Program-made: the position numbers and the translations under genes
DNA from: Byssothecium circinans
Lineage: Eukaryota > Ascomycota > Dothideomycetes > Pleosporales > Massarinaceae
DNA length: 64,000 nucleotides
Direction: 5' to 3'
Assembly (NCBI GenBank): GCA_010015675.1
Contig: ML977006.1
Span: 347,933-411,932, forward strand
Notes under the pieces: model-generated
Databases searched by the model: none
What the model was told of the DNA's origin: nothing
The model's input: only the letters and a program-made list of their open reading frames with translations
In this document: positions 10,301 through 21,528 of the stretch, one piece after another
Position numbering within the stretch: position 1 is the stretch's first letter
Layout of the letters: every line of letters begins with the position of its first letter

Positions 10301-10489
10301 GGGGGGTCACGTGACCAGAGGCCGTCTTCAAACATCAAGACGGTGAAATTGGCCTAGCACTGCAATGCATGTATCGTTACACGAAAGATAATTCCAAGGT
10401 TCTGATGTGGCGGAAAGATGTGCAAATATCATTCACCCCGCTGTCAGCTAGTCATTCTCATTCTCCATGTCGAGAGTCGCTCAGCTCTC

Positions 10490-13400
10490 TCAGGTATATC
10501 TCGATACGAGAGAATCCAAAGCCTTTCTACCCATATCTCCTAGTGTAATCTGCATAATCTCCAGAATACTGTCGTCCAACCCAATCTGTGTCCTGCACCA
10601 ATTTCTCAACTCGATACCCACAAGACTATCCAACCCCAGCGTGGAAAGTGGCTGATCCATCTTCATATCCTCTGGATCCTTTATCATGAATCCGTATAAG
10701 ATTCTCCCGATTTCCTTGGCCAGGTACTCAGCCTTGTCATCCTCTACATTGCTTGCACCGCCGGAAGCTAGCTGGTTGAGGAATGTCCTGAGGCTCTCGT
10801 CTGTTGCAGAGAGACGCGGTGCAGTGGACTCAATGGTGCGGTACACAGAGAATCGGCGATCCCGCTTCCATACAATCCGGTTTTTGGGGTCTGAAATGGG
10901 AATACGAGAACGTACTCCAAGGGTAATCTGACTGGGCTTGCTATATTTCTGTGTAGCCTGCTCTTGTGCGTTCACAAAAGAGCGAGCGATGGCAAGCCTA
11001 ACACCTTCTCTCATGTTATCCTCGGTGAGAAGGTCGGCATCCAAGAAGCGGAAGTAGTCCAGAAGATTAGACGACTCGGCCACATAACCAACATCTTCCA
11101 TGACGCCTAGATCGATGATGGAGGCAGCCAAACCTTGACTGTGGCGATACTGTACGAATGCGTCGGGGAATGTGTTGGCGGCTGCGTGATTGGCTTGGCC
11201 GTACTGGCCTACGAGACCGCTAGTGGAACTGAAGAGGACGAAAAAATCCAATTCGGAACCCAAGGCATTATGCAAATTCCAAGTACCATCAACCTTCGGT
11301 CGGACGGCGGTGTATCAGTCTTCGTAACCCATGTTATCGATGGCGCGATCCTGAAGGGCCATAGAAAGGTTAATGACGCCAAGGATAGAAACACAAGCTT
11401 CGGCAACAGCTCGACTGACGTCTTCGGCGTCAAGCAACAGAATCTTGGAACACCTGAACCTTGCAACCCATTGCTTCAAGCTCCTTACAAAAGTCCTCGT
11501 GCTTTCGGACCGGCCTGATCGCGAGATGAAGGCTAAACGTTTTGCACCGTTTCTGACGAACCGGGACGCAATAGATCGACCAACGCCACTAAGACCCCCA
11601 ACAAGAAGGTAGGTTGCATCGTTTTGCAGCCTAAGGCTGGGCTCATTGGTGTCGACAAGGAGGTGGGAGAAGTCGTTTGGCATGTTGACGATAAACTTGC
11701 CAATATGAGTCCCCTTCTGCCTGTGACGGAAGGCATCCACAACATCCACTGCGGGGACATTCATGTACGTCTGTATGGGCTTGACAAAACCTTGTTCAAA
11801 AGTTCGGCGCACTCGCGCAGCATCTGACCACAAACGGCGGGGCGAGCAGTTTGCATGCGGCGAGCGTCAAGGCCAAGGAAGGCGCGGTTCTCGGTGCATC
11901 CGTACACGTCGACTTTGCCGTGACCATAGAAGTCCCGTTTTCCAATCTCAATCATGGCACCAAAGCATCGCCATTTGGAGTGGAGCAATTCCCCAGCGAG
12001 AGAATTTAAAGCTATGTCAACGCCCTGGCCACTTGTGCTCGCTAACACCTCTTTCACGAAGGAGTTGCTATGAGAATCGAAGATCTGATCACGTGGGATA
12101 TCGAAGGTGTCCATAAGGCTGGCGACAGTGGCGAAGATTTTGGCGCCAATCATCTGGGCGATCTGGATCGCAGCAATACCAACCGCTCCACAGGCTGAGT
12201 GCATGAGAATCGTCTGGCCCTTTGTGAGAGGGCGCAGGTGACATAGAGCGTAGATAGCTGTGGTAAAGACAGTGCCCATAGTGCCTGCGCCCTCCATGCT
12301 GAGGCCGTCAGGGATATTCGCTAGTAGATCTTGACTAGTGATCAGCTTGTTGGAGAAGCAGTATGATGCGACTGTAAAGACCCTGTCACCGGGCTTGAAT
12401 TCCGTAACACCTGGCCCAACCTCAAGGATCGTGCCAGAACACTCGCCACCAATGTCGTTTCCGTCCACAACCCCCTGCGTCTGGAGGACGTCTTTGAAGT
12501 TGATTTCGACAATGTGCGGCTTTATAAGCACCTCGCCGTTCCTGAGGGACCTCTGCACCCTCCAATTCTCCTCCCATCGCAGGCTGTCAATCATACCCTT
12601 TTGGCCGATCATTAAGACTTTGTCAGTAACTTCCGGGGCTGATTTTTGCAGTCCCTCCGTTGGGGCATACCAGTGGAACCTGGGCAAGTAGATGATTCCG
12701 TCCTCGATTGCGAACTCAAAATCCGGATCGAGCTCAGCGTCTTGGTCCGGCCGTAAGGTCTTCTTATAGATCTGAACCACCTTGCTAGGGATGTCGCGGT
12801 GGTTGATGTCGTTAATCTCAAGTGTAGTGAAGTCGATATGCATTTCCGAGCGGAGAGTCCTTGCCAGGCCTAACGTCTGGGCGAATCGAGGATACTTGGC
12901 TCGCATGGAACAAGATCGAGTGAGCCATACCACCTTTGCGTTCTCCAGGCTCGTCATCAGTTTCATGAGCTTATCGAAGTCGTCTTGGCAAATTTAATTG
13001 ACGAAAGACCTTTCAATCTTTAATAAGCAGATGGTATCCTGCTGCAGCGAAACCTCATTGCGAAGAGAAGTCAGAGTAACGGTATGGCCAGCAGCTTCGA
13101 AATAGCTTTGAATTGATTTGATCAGCTGTGTGACCTCATCAGCATAGAGGAATGTGACAGCTCTCTTCTTGACCGGTTCCTGATATGCTTCAATGACCAT
13201 GGTGGCGCACACTTGATACGGGTGATCGTTATCCAGGACGACGGAACCGGTACCAGCAAAGCCGCTGGCCTTGAGATCGTGGTCCCGCCGCTCAGGAGAG
13301 ATATATGGCTCGTCAGGACGTCCATCGTCTTCTCCCAACCACCAGCTGTCAGGACCTAGCTCTACGCCACTAGGCCATGCCAACCAAAAAGGTGCGAATA

Positions 13401-14150
13401 ATCTACAACTAGATTATTCTGGCGTAGAATAGTATATATACGTATCCCGCAGGTACAGCGTACCCCGCAGCTAGATACGATCAGTCAGCGCTGGACCCCA
13501 CGCCTGACACCAGCCAGAAGAGCCTCCCATGATGAAATCCATCCACATGGCCTGCATGTCGAGCTCCTGTAGGAGCAGCCAGCCTTGAGGATGAAGCAGC
13601 TTCCTGACGTTCTTGAGAGTTTCCTGTATATTAGGTGTAGCATGTAGGACGTTGGCGGCTAGGATCAAATCGAAGCTGCCTTCCTGAAAACCCTGCTCAA
13701 TGGGATATTTGCTGATATCTAGGACCTGGAATTCTATCCCGTTGTATTCCTTGAAACGCTCGTTAGCGGCAACGAAGAAGCCCGGTGAGATATGGGTGTA
13801 CGTGCATTTTTTTTTTTGCTGTAAAACTGTTCGCCAAATCCCGAAATGAGACCATCAAGCGAGTTGGAAGTGGTGCCTCCAGTGCCGGCGCCAATCTCCA
13901 AAATACGTCACGTTGGCTTCTTGTGTCCTAGAGACGCGGTGAGAGCAGAGTAATCCCAGTTCTGATTGAAAAATGCGTAGATCTGCGTAAGGATATCATC
14001 CTCCATAAGTATACCGAGTGCATCAATAGCACCATCGTACAAAGCTCTAGCGTTCAGATGAACACGGCCGAGGGCAGTAGCAGCTGCGGCAACCCCTAAG
14101 GTCATCAAGTCCATCTCTATCTTTTCAAGTAGTACCTGGGCGGGTTTCAA
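10490..14150 (-). pseudogene. Highly reducing polyketide synthase fragment (MT-ER-KR-ACP), multiply broken
   Basis: Read 14150 to 10490, this is the 3' half of a type I reducing PKS. First comes a C-methyltransferase (motif I LEIGAGTGGTT near 13900; LAANVLHAT..LLHPQGWLLLQELD near 13600). An enoyl reductase follows (about 12650-11800; HSACGAVGIAAIQIAQ NADPH site), then a ketoreductase (about 11640-11000; VGGLSGVGRSIA), then an acyl carrier domain with phosphopantetheine Ser in LGLDSLVGIELRN near 10600. Ketosynthase, acyltransferase and dehydratase are absent upstream. Lesions are: TGA at 13908-13910; a frameshift at the poly-T run 13807-13817; about 100 bp of unrelated DNA near 13384-13480; TAA at 12994-12996 (Gln position); a one-base deletion near 11795 (enoyl reductase to ketoreductase frame change); and TGA at 11315-11317 (Trp position). 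No full-length product is possible. Confidence 0.92.
13396..13419. repeat. Palindrome inside the insertion that splits the PKS methyltransferase
   Basis: GAATAATCTA and TAGATTATTC are exact inverted arms around CAAC. Next to it, two similar 18-bp units (CGTATCCCGCAGGTACAG, CGTACCCCGCAGCTAGAT) repeat in tandem at about 13440-13475. The interval has no PKS-like reading and interrupts FIMGG...WWLGEDDGRP, so it is inserted or rearranged DNA. Confidence 0.6.
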
Positions 14151-14841
14151 CTTTCAGCAATGCAATCTCAGGACCACCAGTGACAAGTTGTTGTTACCAC
14201 TGGATGTCTCTTGTACAGATCGATTCTAGAGGAGTTCAACAGTAGTGTATTAGAGACTATTAATATAAAGCCCTAAGATTTCCATTATAAAGTCGCGTAG
14301 GGTAGTTTCCTTAGTAGTCTCCTTAGCAGTCTCCTTAGTAGTCTCCTTAGCAGTCTCCTTAGCAGTCTCCTTAGCAGTCTCCTTAGCAGTCCCCTTAGCA
14401 GTCTCATCTAGGTTGTAAGGGCTAGAAGACGGCTTAGAGGCGCCTAATATAGGTCCTAAAGGCCTCTAAGGAGCCTTGCCCCTTAACAACGACAAGGAGC
14501 TTATTTAGAGACAAACAATAGACAAAAAGTAACAATTTTAATTAATATACTATTAGTGTGTACAAGCCTAAGCGCTGCTAGGTAATACATTTTCTACATT
14601 ACTAAGGAACGCTAACTAAAATAGAAATCTAGATTATCTAAATACGCCCCCCTAAGAAATACGCAGGGATGATCAGAAGTAGCGAATCACATTTGTAAAA
14701 TAGCTATCGACCCCGATCGGATCATATGATCATGCACCATTCTATCCTTGCCAAAGTTCTCTCACATCCGCTCGCTCTCCTGCCCCGACAGTTCCAGTCC
14801 CCTAGCCCCGAAGATCGGTATGTCCTCAGCTAGTGCCCGCG
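14151..14841. other. AT-rich intergenic DNA with a 12-bp minisatellite
   Basis: No gene is seen. The part from 14500 to 14660 is AT-rich and looks like mutated repeat DNA. The 5' half of the PKS would have to lie here and does not. Confidence 0.5.
14303..14406. repeat. 12-bp tandem repeat AGTCTCCTTAGC, about 8.5 copies
   Basis: Exact or near-exact units are in tandem; the variable base is C or T before AGT (TTAGC/TTAGT), again a transition. Confidence 0.9.
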
Positions 14842-15952
14842 TCAATAGTCCCGGGAGAGCCGGCGTCTGTGTGAGTCCTGGCGGCTGTGCAAATGCTGAC
14901 CCTCACCACCCATCTCGTACCCATCTTCGAGGCCATCTTCGAGGCTGCTGGCTTGGGCTTTCGATTCGTACACGTGGGTTGCAGACTGCTGGGTTGCGCT
15001 GGCGAAGATGCCCGGATGGACGGCGGTTTGGATGATGACGGCGAATAGGATCATGCTGTAGCGAGTGTGAGCGAGAGTAGAAGCAGGGAGTGAGCTGATC
15101 GCCGCCGAGGGAAGACGTACATGCCATCGAAGATCATAAATTCGGCTTCCTTTCGCATCATAGGCCCACCAACACCGCCGGCCAATTCAGGGATACTGTT
15201 GCCTTGTCAATGGCGTCATCTTCAAGACGCGTAGGGAATTCCAGCCGCCAAACTTACCGGTAGATACATCGAGTCAGAATCAGGAGAAACGCGGCCGCCA
15301 TCGTCAGCAGAAAGATCTTAAGGTTCTTCGGCAGCTCCTCAAACACGTGCGCGCCCTGCCGCCGACGAATCCGCAGGCCAAAGTCGATCGCCAGGATCCC
15401 CGCGACGCCCATGGTCACCGCCTGGAATGTGACGCCGAAGATCATGATGCCGTTGCCCACCTTCGCCAGGCTGGGATTGGTGTCGCCCATGGACGCGAGG
15501 ATGCCGCCGCCACACTGCAGGAAGAAGCCGAGCAGATCCGCCGTCACGAAGGGCCACGTCCAGAAGCGCGCGGGCAGCCTGGTGTGCTCAGGCCCGAAGT
15601 ACTGCACCAGCGTCCGCAGCGTCGTGTACAGCGCAGCCGCCAGGAAGGAGGGCGAGACCATGAGCAGCAGGAACTGGATCGTCATCGACGCGCCGTCCCA
15701 CGGATTGTTGTGTAGGAGGATTCTGCCGACGTAACCGCAGCATTCGCCGATGCAACCGACGAGGGTCAGGATGGAAAAGACTTTCCAGGTCCGCCAGAAC
15801 CGGCAGACAAAGTAGAACTGGGCCAGAGCACAGATGGCGAAAATGACCGCGTAGAGGCCATTTCCACCGAGGTTTGGAGCGTATCCATAGGTGGTCGCCT
15901 CGACGGGACAGCTGGGCGAGACTGCCTCGCACTTATCGGTCGAATCGGGCAT
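14842..15952 (-). CDS. RTA1-like seven-helix membrane protein
   Basis: Three exons (15952-15258, 15195-15121, 15055-14842) with GT-AG introns give about 327 residues. The start is ATG 15952 (MPDSTDKCEAV). Seven hydrophobic helices are visible. Family-like segments include YGYAPNLGGNGLYAVIFA at the start of helix 1, GCIGECCGYVGRIL, FLAAALYTTLRTLVQYFG, FVTADLLGFFLQCGGGI and the helix-7 LFAVIIQTAVHPGIF; the C-tail is acidic and hydrophilic. The RTA1 family covers fungal lipid-translocating exporters and resistance proteins (Rta1, Rsb1). It lies between the broken PKS and a Zn2Cys6 regulator, so an export or self-protection role in that cluster is possible but unproven. No lesion is seen. Confidence 0.9.
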
Positions 15953-16602
15953 GTTGGAGCAATAGACGGCAGATAGGGATGGTCGATTGGAGTGGACCGT
16001 CCGAGAACGAAAGAAGGGATGATGTCGAACTAAATAGAGACAGAAAAGGACTAAGGGGATAGAATGGAGATGTGGGTGTATTGGAAATTTGTATGGAACT
16101 GTCACCAACGAGGAAACCACTTGATTCTTATATTCCCAGGTGCTGGCGGCTGACAGCATTGTCAATTCCATTGGGACTGCGGATTCTTGGCCATGGTGGC
16201 TTATCCACTCCGTATGATTCGGATATTTTTGATGTCTGTGTATGAGTGGTAAAGGTGTGACAAGTTGAGAGTTGGTGAGGCAGTCGTCGAAGATCATCAG
16301 TAGGCAATGCTAAACGACGTAAACGAGCCGACGATCCATCTCGTTAAACGAGATATACGGCCAGACAGGGGACCGGGCACACGGTCATTGTGCGGGGGCG
16401 CCTTGCGCTAGCTCCTCCTGGAGGCAAGATCTTGGCGGAAATGGAATCCTGTCCAAGTTGACCATCGTCCATTGCTCAACACCAGTCATGCTCGTACCGA
16501 AACATCAAAATCCAAAGAGCTTCAGGGTATCATACGGGATGAATTGATGCTTAGAGATGATGGATAGGGATAAAGAGGAGAGAAACCTATCGGTTACTAG
16601 CT
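15953..16602. other. Intergenic region upstream of the RTA1-like gene
   Basis: No gene is recognised. The minus-strand frame is open for 115 codons upstream of the chosen RTA1 start, but that stretch has no membrane-protein character and is more likely 5' UTR and promoter. Confidence 0.5.
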
Positions 16603-17777
16603 TTATGTTGTATATTCGTGCTTCGACCCCACGACACTCGCCAGTTCGTCGGCCTGTGTCCGTATTCGCTGCTCATGGCCTTCCCAACCCATCGTCTCCT
16701 TCTCCTCTGCGCCGAGGACATCGCTGCAAGCTCGTAGAATTCGCTCAGACCATCCCGACATCCACCAACACCCACGCTCTGAAGCGCGAACCAGGAGAGT
16801 GCTGTAGGCGAAAACTAGAAGCGCATGAGGCTGATGATTGCGGAGACGAAGCCAGTAGTCGTCTTCGACTGAAGCCATCCAGTTGGCGGCCGATCGGGTA
16901 TGATCGCGCCCGGTCAGATATCGCTCCAAAACCCTCTGCAGCCGATGAACGGCGCTTTCGTCCGCTGGATGCTGCATTTGATTCCTTAGAGATTGCAATG
17001 TTTCCCGCACCGAGGAGGCCTGGTCATCTGGAACCGCTGCTGAGAAGGGCGGGACTAAGAAGTGGCCAATGGGAGTCTCCATAACGACGGCTCGATAGAG
17101 GCGGAACACTGACCGGGAACCACGTACCACGTCAATCGTAGTGAGAATGTCATCCAGCGCCGGTTGCTCCTCAGCTATCTCAGGAAACGCGTAGACCCAA
17201 ATGCTGAGGAGAATCGAGTAGACGACAATGACTTCAGCTTTCTCCGGAGAAGCGGAAGCGACTTTTTCTTGGAAGAGCGGGAGCCCGACACCATGGTGGT
17301 GAAGGGCACGGGTCCGGTAGAGGTCGCGCCGGGCCGGATCATCCCGGGCGCGATGAAGGGCAGTCACCGCGAGGAACCCATGCACCAACATGACATTGGA
17401 GGCAGCAAAAGCAGGAACATCGTACTGCCAGACCTGACCTTGTCGTTCCCCCATGAAGAGATGCTTGCAGGTGTGGGTTGTGTAGTGGTGCATCAGTGTC
17501 ATATCGAGCAGATCGAAGGACGACGGCGGTGTCCCTGATCCTACAGAGAGCGAGGGTGGGGATTCAGGATTCGTTTGACCGCGCGGATAATGGCACTTGA
17601 GACGTGTCCTCACGCATCGTCCGCATATCGGCTGGCCCTCGTCGCACTGTGGTTTGTCAATCCACCTATACGGCGGGAACGAGTCCTTGCACGTTGGGAA
17701 CTCTCGTATACCTTAACCCGCCGCAGCTTGCATTCGGTACATCCAAAACGAGACTTGTTGTGGAACCGGCGTGGCAT
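16603..17777 (-). CDS. Zn2Cys6 transcription factor (UPC2-like C-terminal half)
   Basis: Two exons: 17777-17712 and 17646-16603, with an intron 17711-17647 inside the zinc cluster, a common site. The joined cluster reads CTECKLRRVKCDEGQPICGR then CVRTRLKC, a perfect C-X2-C-X6-C-X6-C-X2-C-X6-C binuclear motif near the N terminus. After a linker comes LLDMTLMHHYTTHTC, typical of the sterol-uptake-regulator (UPC2) type of fungal factors, followed by an all-helical domain to the stop; total about 370 residues. An in-frame ATG lies upstream at 17879, but the start used puts MPRRFHNKSRFGC directly before the cluster as in the family. It is a plausible pathway regulator of the surrounding locus; no lesion is seen. 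Confidence 0.88.
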
Positions 17778-18944
17778 TTTGATAGTGTCGCAATCCCTGG
17801 GTAAACGAGAGGGGACTAAGTGACATGACACAGTAGTAATGGAATGGCTCCTGGATGATGAAAGCCAATTCGCTTGCATGGATCGGGTGATTAAGTTTTG
17901 ATTTAATTTGCTGACAACCCTTGCATTACCTATAGGATGCTCTTAAAACGAGCTAAATGTCCAATCACAAGGGTTCAATCGCGGCTACTAAGCTTACTTG
18001 CGCCTCTCTAGGAAGGATATTAGGGTAATCTAATTGGTTAAAGCCCTGGTCAAAGAACACGCTAGGCTCCCGAGCCGGGGTTGTGAGTGTATAATGCCTA
18101 GGTCTACTTGATCAGCGGCGTCAACAGTGTCCTTCCCACGCTGGTGGTAGACGGTTCAAGCATCTGAAGCTGAAGTGGAGCCTTCGTCAGGTTTCGTGGC
18201 TGATGGCAGACAGCGACCAGGATTCGTCTCTCCTCTGGCTTGCTTCGAGGGTCAGAATAATAGCCACTGGCTGCAGAAGATCGTCATTAGCGTCTGACGA
18301 GGTGCTTCGCAGATCCTACCGACACTCGGACAATTTGACTATCTCCGCCCTTTCCGCACGAACGACTGGCTCGGCCACCTTCGCCAAAACGACTCTAGGA
18401 TTCGTTCCCAAAGGTCAGCACGTTCGAGACTGAGACTCTCGCTAGACGATTTGGTTAGTTATTGCTACTTGCTTCAAATAAACCACTGCGGATTGGAGAC
18501 AAACCAAGGACAGCTCGGACTATGGCGCATGGGTGGCTGACGTTAGCAGAGCTGGCCGTTCCATGCTGGCGGTAGGCCCCAACACCTGCACGGCCACGTT
18601 GCTAAGAAATCGGAATGCAACCCTCCGTCAGGTTCCCACAGGATTGGAATTCGCCTCATTGCCAAATTGATCATATGTTCGGCAGTATATACAGATCGGA
18701 GAGGAGCCTGTCAAGATGCGGGTCCGATTAGCTCAAGCTTTCAACGAGGTAGACAGCTTAACTGCTTACTATCGGCTTTTCTTAATTGGTTTCCTCTTTC
18801 CTATACCACCTCAGCAGATGCGCCGTGTACTCCTCAGCTAATCCGAGCGAGATGGCGCCGCTTGTGAGCCAACATCCATTATTGAACCACCACCAACAGC
18901 TCTGGACCGACTTCAGGCACACTCGCTAGATTATGTACGCCCTC
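17778..18944. other. Intergenic region, no gene recognised
   Basis: Only short ORFs without recognisable features are present (for example 18203-18433 on the plus strand). Confidence 0.4.
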
Positions 18945-19185
18945 CATTCACTGTCCCGAGTGGCATGCTTACGAAACGGAGCTCGCGCGTCGCCTCCCCT
19001 ACCAGCACGATCCCCGCCGGTGGCCCTGGGTAGAGGGTCGTGTTTCCGTTGATGCGGAGCCATGCATACGACTCATCGAGGATGACGTCCTACGCCGTGA
19101 AGTTCGCTCCGTTTACTATTTTGAGCCCTTGATGCGTGTTCCGGTTCACGACCATGGGCATGCCAGGGTCCTCAGAGCGTGCGAT
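18945..19185 (-). pseudogene. Fragment resembling a PIF1-type helicase C terminus
   Basis: The minus frame reads MPMVVNRNTHQGLKIVNGAN, one TAG (after FTA), then VILDESYAWLRINGNT and LYPGPPAGIVLVGEATRELR. From memory this resembles the C-terminal part of PIF1-like helicases found in fungal repeat elements (NTHQGLKIVNGA.., ..FGPPAGILLASE..). No ATPase motifs are present, so only a short relic remains. It abuts the 3' end of the broken P450. The assignment is a recollection of the family pattern. Confidence 0.45.
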
Positions 19186-19194
19186 TTGGTGACA

Positions 19195-20967
19195 GAGGAT
19201 TAAGGCTTGTGTTCAGTTGGTGTCTTTTCTTATACACTTTGCATAGACGGAAAAGGCCAACTTGGTATTGAGCTCCAGCCTGATCAATCCCTCCTGTGGT
19301 CGTGACTCGCTTATGAGTGAGATGCTTTCGTACTCTTGGCAGAGCCTTGCGAGGAAGTATTCCATCTGAACATTGGCCAACTATTGACCAAGGCAAATCA
19401 GCGGCCGGTGATCGAAGGTTACAAATTCCCACTTGCTTCTAGGCTTCCAAGTTCCTAGTGGAAATTCGTTAATTCTATCCCTGGCTTCTTTAAGTCCAGT
19501 ATGCGGCACTTACCCCATCTCTCCGGACGCCAGTCGCTGGCGTCATCGGCGCCAAGGTCCTCGCGATTTTGTAGTGATAACAAGCTGTAAACTACGCCTT
19601 TCAGTCAGTGACGGATTTTTACAGCCTTAGGAAAAGGAAGGACTCGCTGATCTGGGTGCCTTTCAAAACAGCCGCTGAGGATCGGCCGTCGGGTCCACCC
19701 ACTCGCGGCAGGATGATATCTTTGACCGGCCCTCGAGGATTGTATCCCACGGACGGCGAAAGGCTTGGATTAGCGCGCGAAATATACGAAAGATGGCATG
19801 AAAATACTCACGGGGATGATGATTTCGAAGAGTTTCTTTGATGACCATCTTGATGTACTTCAATTTCCGCAGGTCAGCTAAGGCCGGCAAGGCGTTTGAA
19901 ACGATGCTGTTTGGGGGTTACATAATTTGAAGTAGGCGGAGCATGCTTGCTTCACTGTTCTTCCACCTCAGTCATCATTTTGTGAACACTTGTGGTCTTT
20001 TTCCGATTTCATGAATCGAGAAGGCCAGAGCGGTGACACAAGGATCCTTACAAGCACTCACAGTCCTGGTCACTGCATCCTTAATGTCTTAGCGACTCTT
20101 TTCCTGGCGGATGAGGCCATCGATAAGACAGGTCGACGAGGCTGTACTGTCATCGGTCTTCAAGAAGGCTTTGTCCGCCATGATATTCTGGTAGTTTTGA
20201 AGATATCGAACGGCCATCGAGCCAGACGCCGACTCGTCCCAGAAGCTGTCGCGGACATCAATCTTCCGCAATATTTTATTTCCATTGCCGTGCGAAATTG
20301 CTCCTGGTTCGAAGTCAGAGAGTTCGTTGACTCGCCAAGGAACACCTCTGTCACAACGTCCAACTGTAAAGGATCGACGATATCTGCAACATCATTACCT
20401 TCCCTATCGAGTAGAGCAAAAGAGTTAATGATGTGTCTCTCGGTTACGGTCAGGACCGAATCTCGAACGTGGCTCAAATGCACTCGGTACAATGCTGCTT
20501 CAGCTTTCCACTCCTCTCCGTTCATCCAAAAACTGGCATCGCCAAAGACGTGCTGGAATATTATACGCTGCTCCTCCGCCTTAGCAAGCTCGGAGAAATG
20601 TGTTTCCTGAATCGCCTGAATATTCTCGGGATCATCGATCATGACCAGTTTCTCGCCAAACATCCGCAGTTCCATGGTGTGATTATGCTTCTCTGGAAGA
20701 TTTTGACTCCAAACGTGGACTTTCTGGCTTTTTACCGCTTATAGCATGCCAATAAACAGTCTGGGGCCTGGACGCAATTAGTGTCCATGTGTTCAGAGTC
20801 TGGAAGCGGATTATACCAAACAGGTCCGACGAAACTACCGCCGGAGCGTTTGCACCCAAGGCACCACACTGCCGATTAGCACGAAAGGCAGAGTACGGAT
20901 TTGGAATGGCAAAGAGAAACAAAGCGACAATACCGCCAAGGGTGAGTGTGGTCATGTCAAAATCCAT
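19195..20967 (-). pseudogene. CYP52-like cytochrome P450, degenerate
   Basis: The frame changes several times but the P450 order is kept. ATG 20967 starts a membrane anchor (MTTLTLGGIVALFLFAIPN). Near 20650-20400 lies VMIDDPENIQAIQETHFSEL..FGDASFWMNGEEW, typical of alkane/fatty-acid hydroxylases of the CYP52 clade. The K helix is KYIKMVIKETLR (ExxR) near 19850. In another frame is LPRVGGPDGRSS near 19730, the family's ..LP.GGGPDG.. element. The heme loop is FVTFDHRPLICLGQ near 19400, with its Cys kept but HR replacing the usual Gly residues, followed by TAG. I cannot find a clear I-helix AG.DT motif. Frame breaks fall near 20680, 20260 and 19720. The enzyme would have hydroxylated a lipid-like chain; it is now dead. 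Confidence 0.8.
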
Positions 20968-21528
20968 CGTCTTAGCTGGAACGAGTGTAAAAGTCTCGAT
21001 GTCGCGGTGGACATATGAAAGCTCATCAGGTGATCGGAGGATTGTTCTCTCGGCTCTGTGTATATAGTCTTATCCGATCTCACCTCAATACACAAGAGCT
21101 TCGCCCTCCTGAATCTCTTCTCCTGAGCTCGAATTTCCTCCACACTCGATTAGCTCGTGGGGGAAGTTATTCGAATGGCACAGGCATGCCACAAGGTAAT
21201 CAATCGCGGGAAGACATTCACAATGGATGGGAGGCGTAGTTTCGGCTTGGCCGCCACTGCCACACCGCTCCCCCCTTGTGGGATTTTTAATCTACATGCT
21301 GACGACCATCAGCTGTTCGCGCAGAACTCCTCTCGAGAAAAGGGTGACCGGATCGTTGATTTGTTTGGCACGTGCGCATGCGTGAGCGAGGCGCGGTTTA
21401 CATCTGTTAAAATCCGGCGCAGCACCCTGTTCCACAAATTGCAAGAAACACTGACTGACTTACTTCCCGTTCTTCCTCCAGCGACACGATACACCTCACT
21501 CGACTTCGCACTACGCGCTGTTTCAACC

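Noticed and set aside
9984..10331. Minus ORF rich in Leu-Cys-Asn-His and Thr-Thr-Leu-Cys
   Set aside because: Composition and periodicity come from the minisatellite at 10135-10300.
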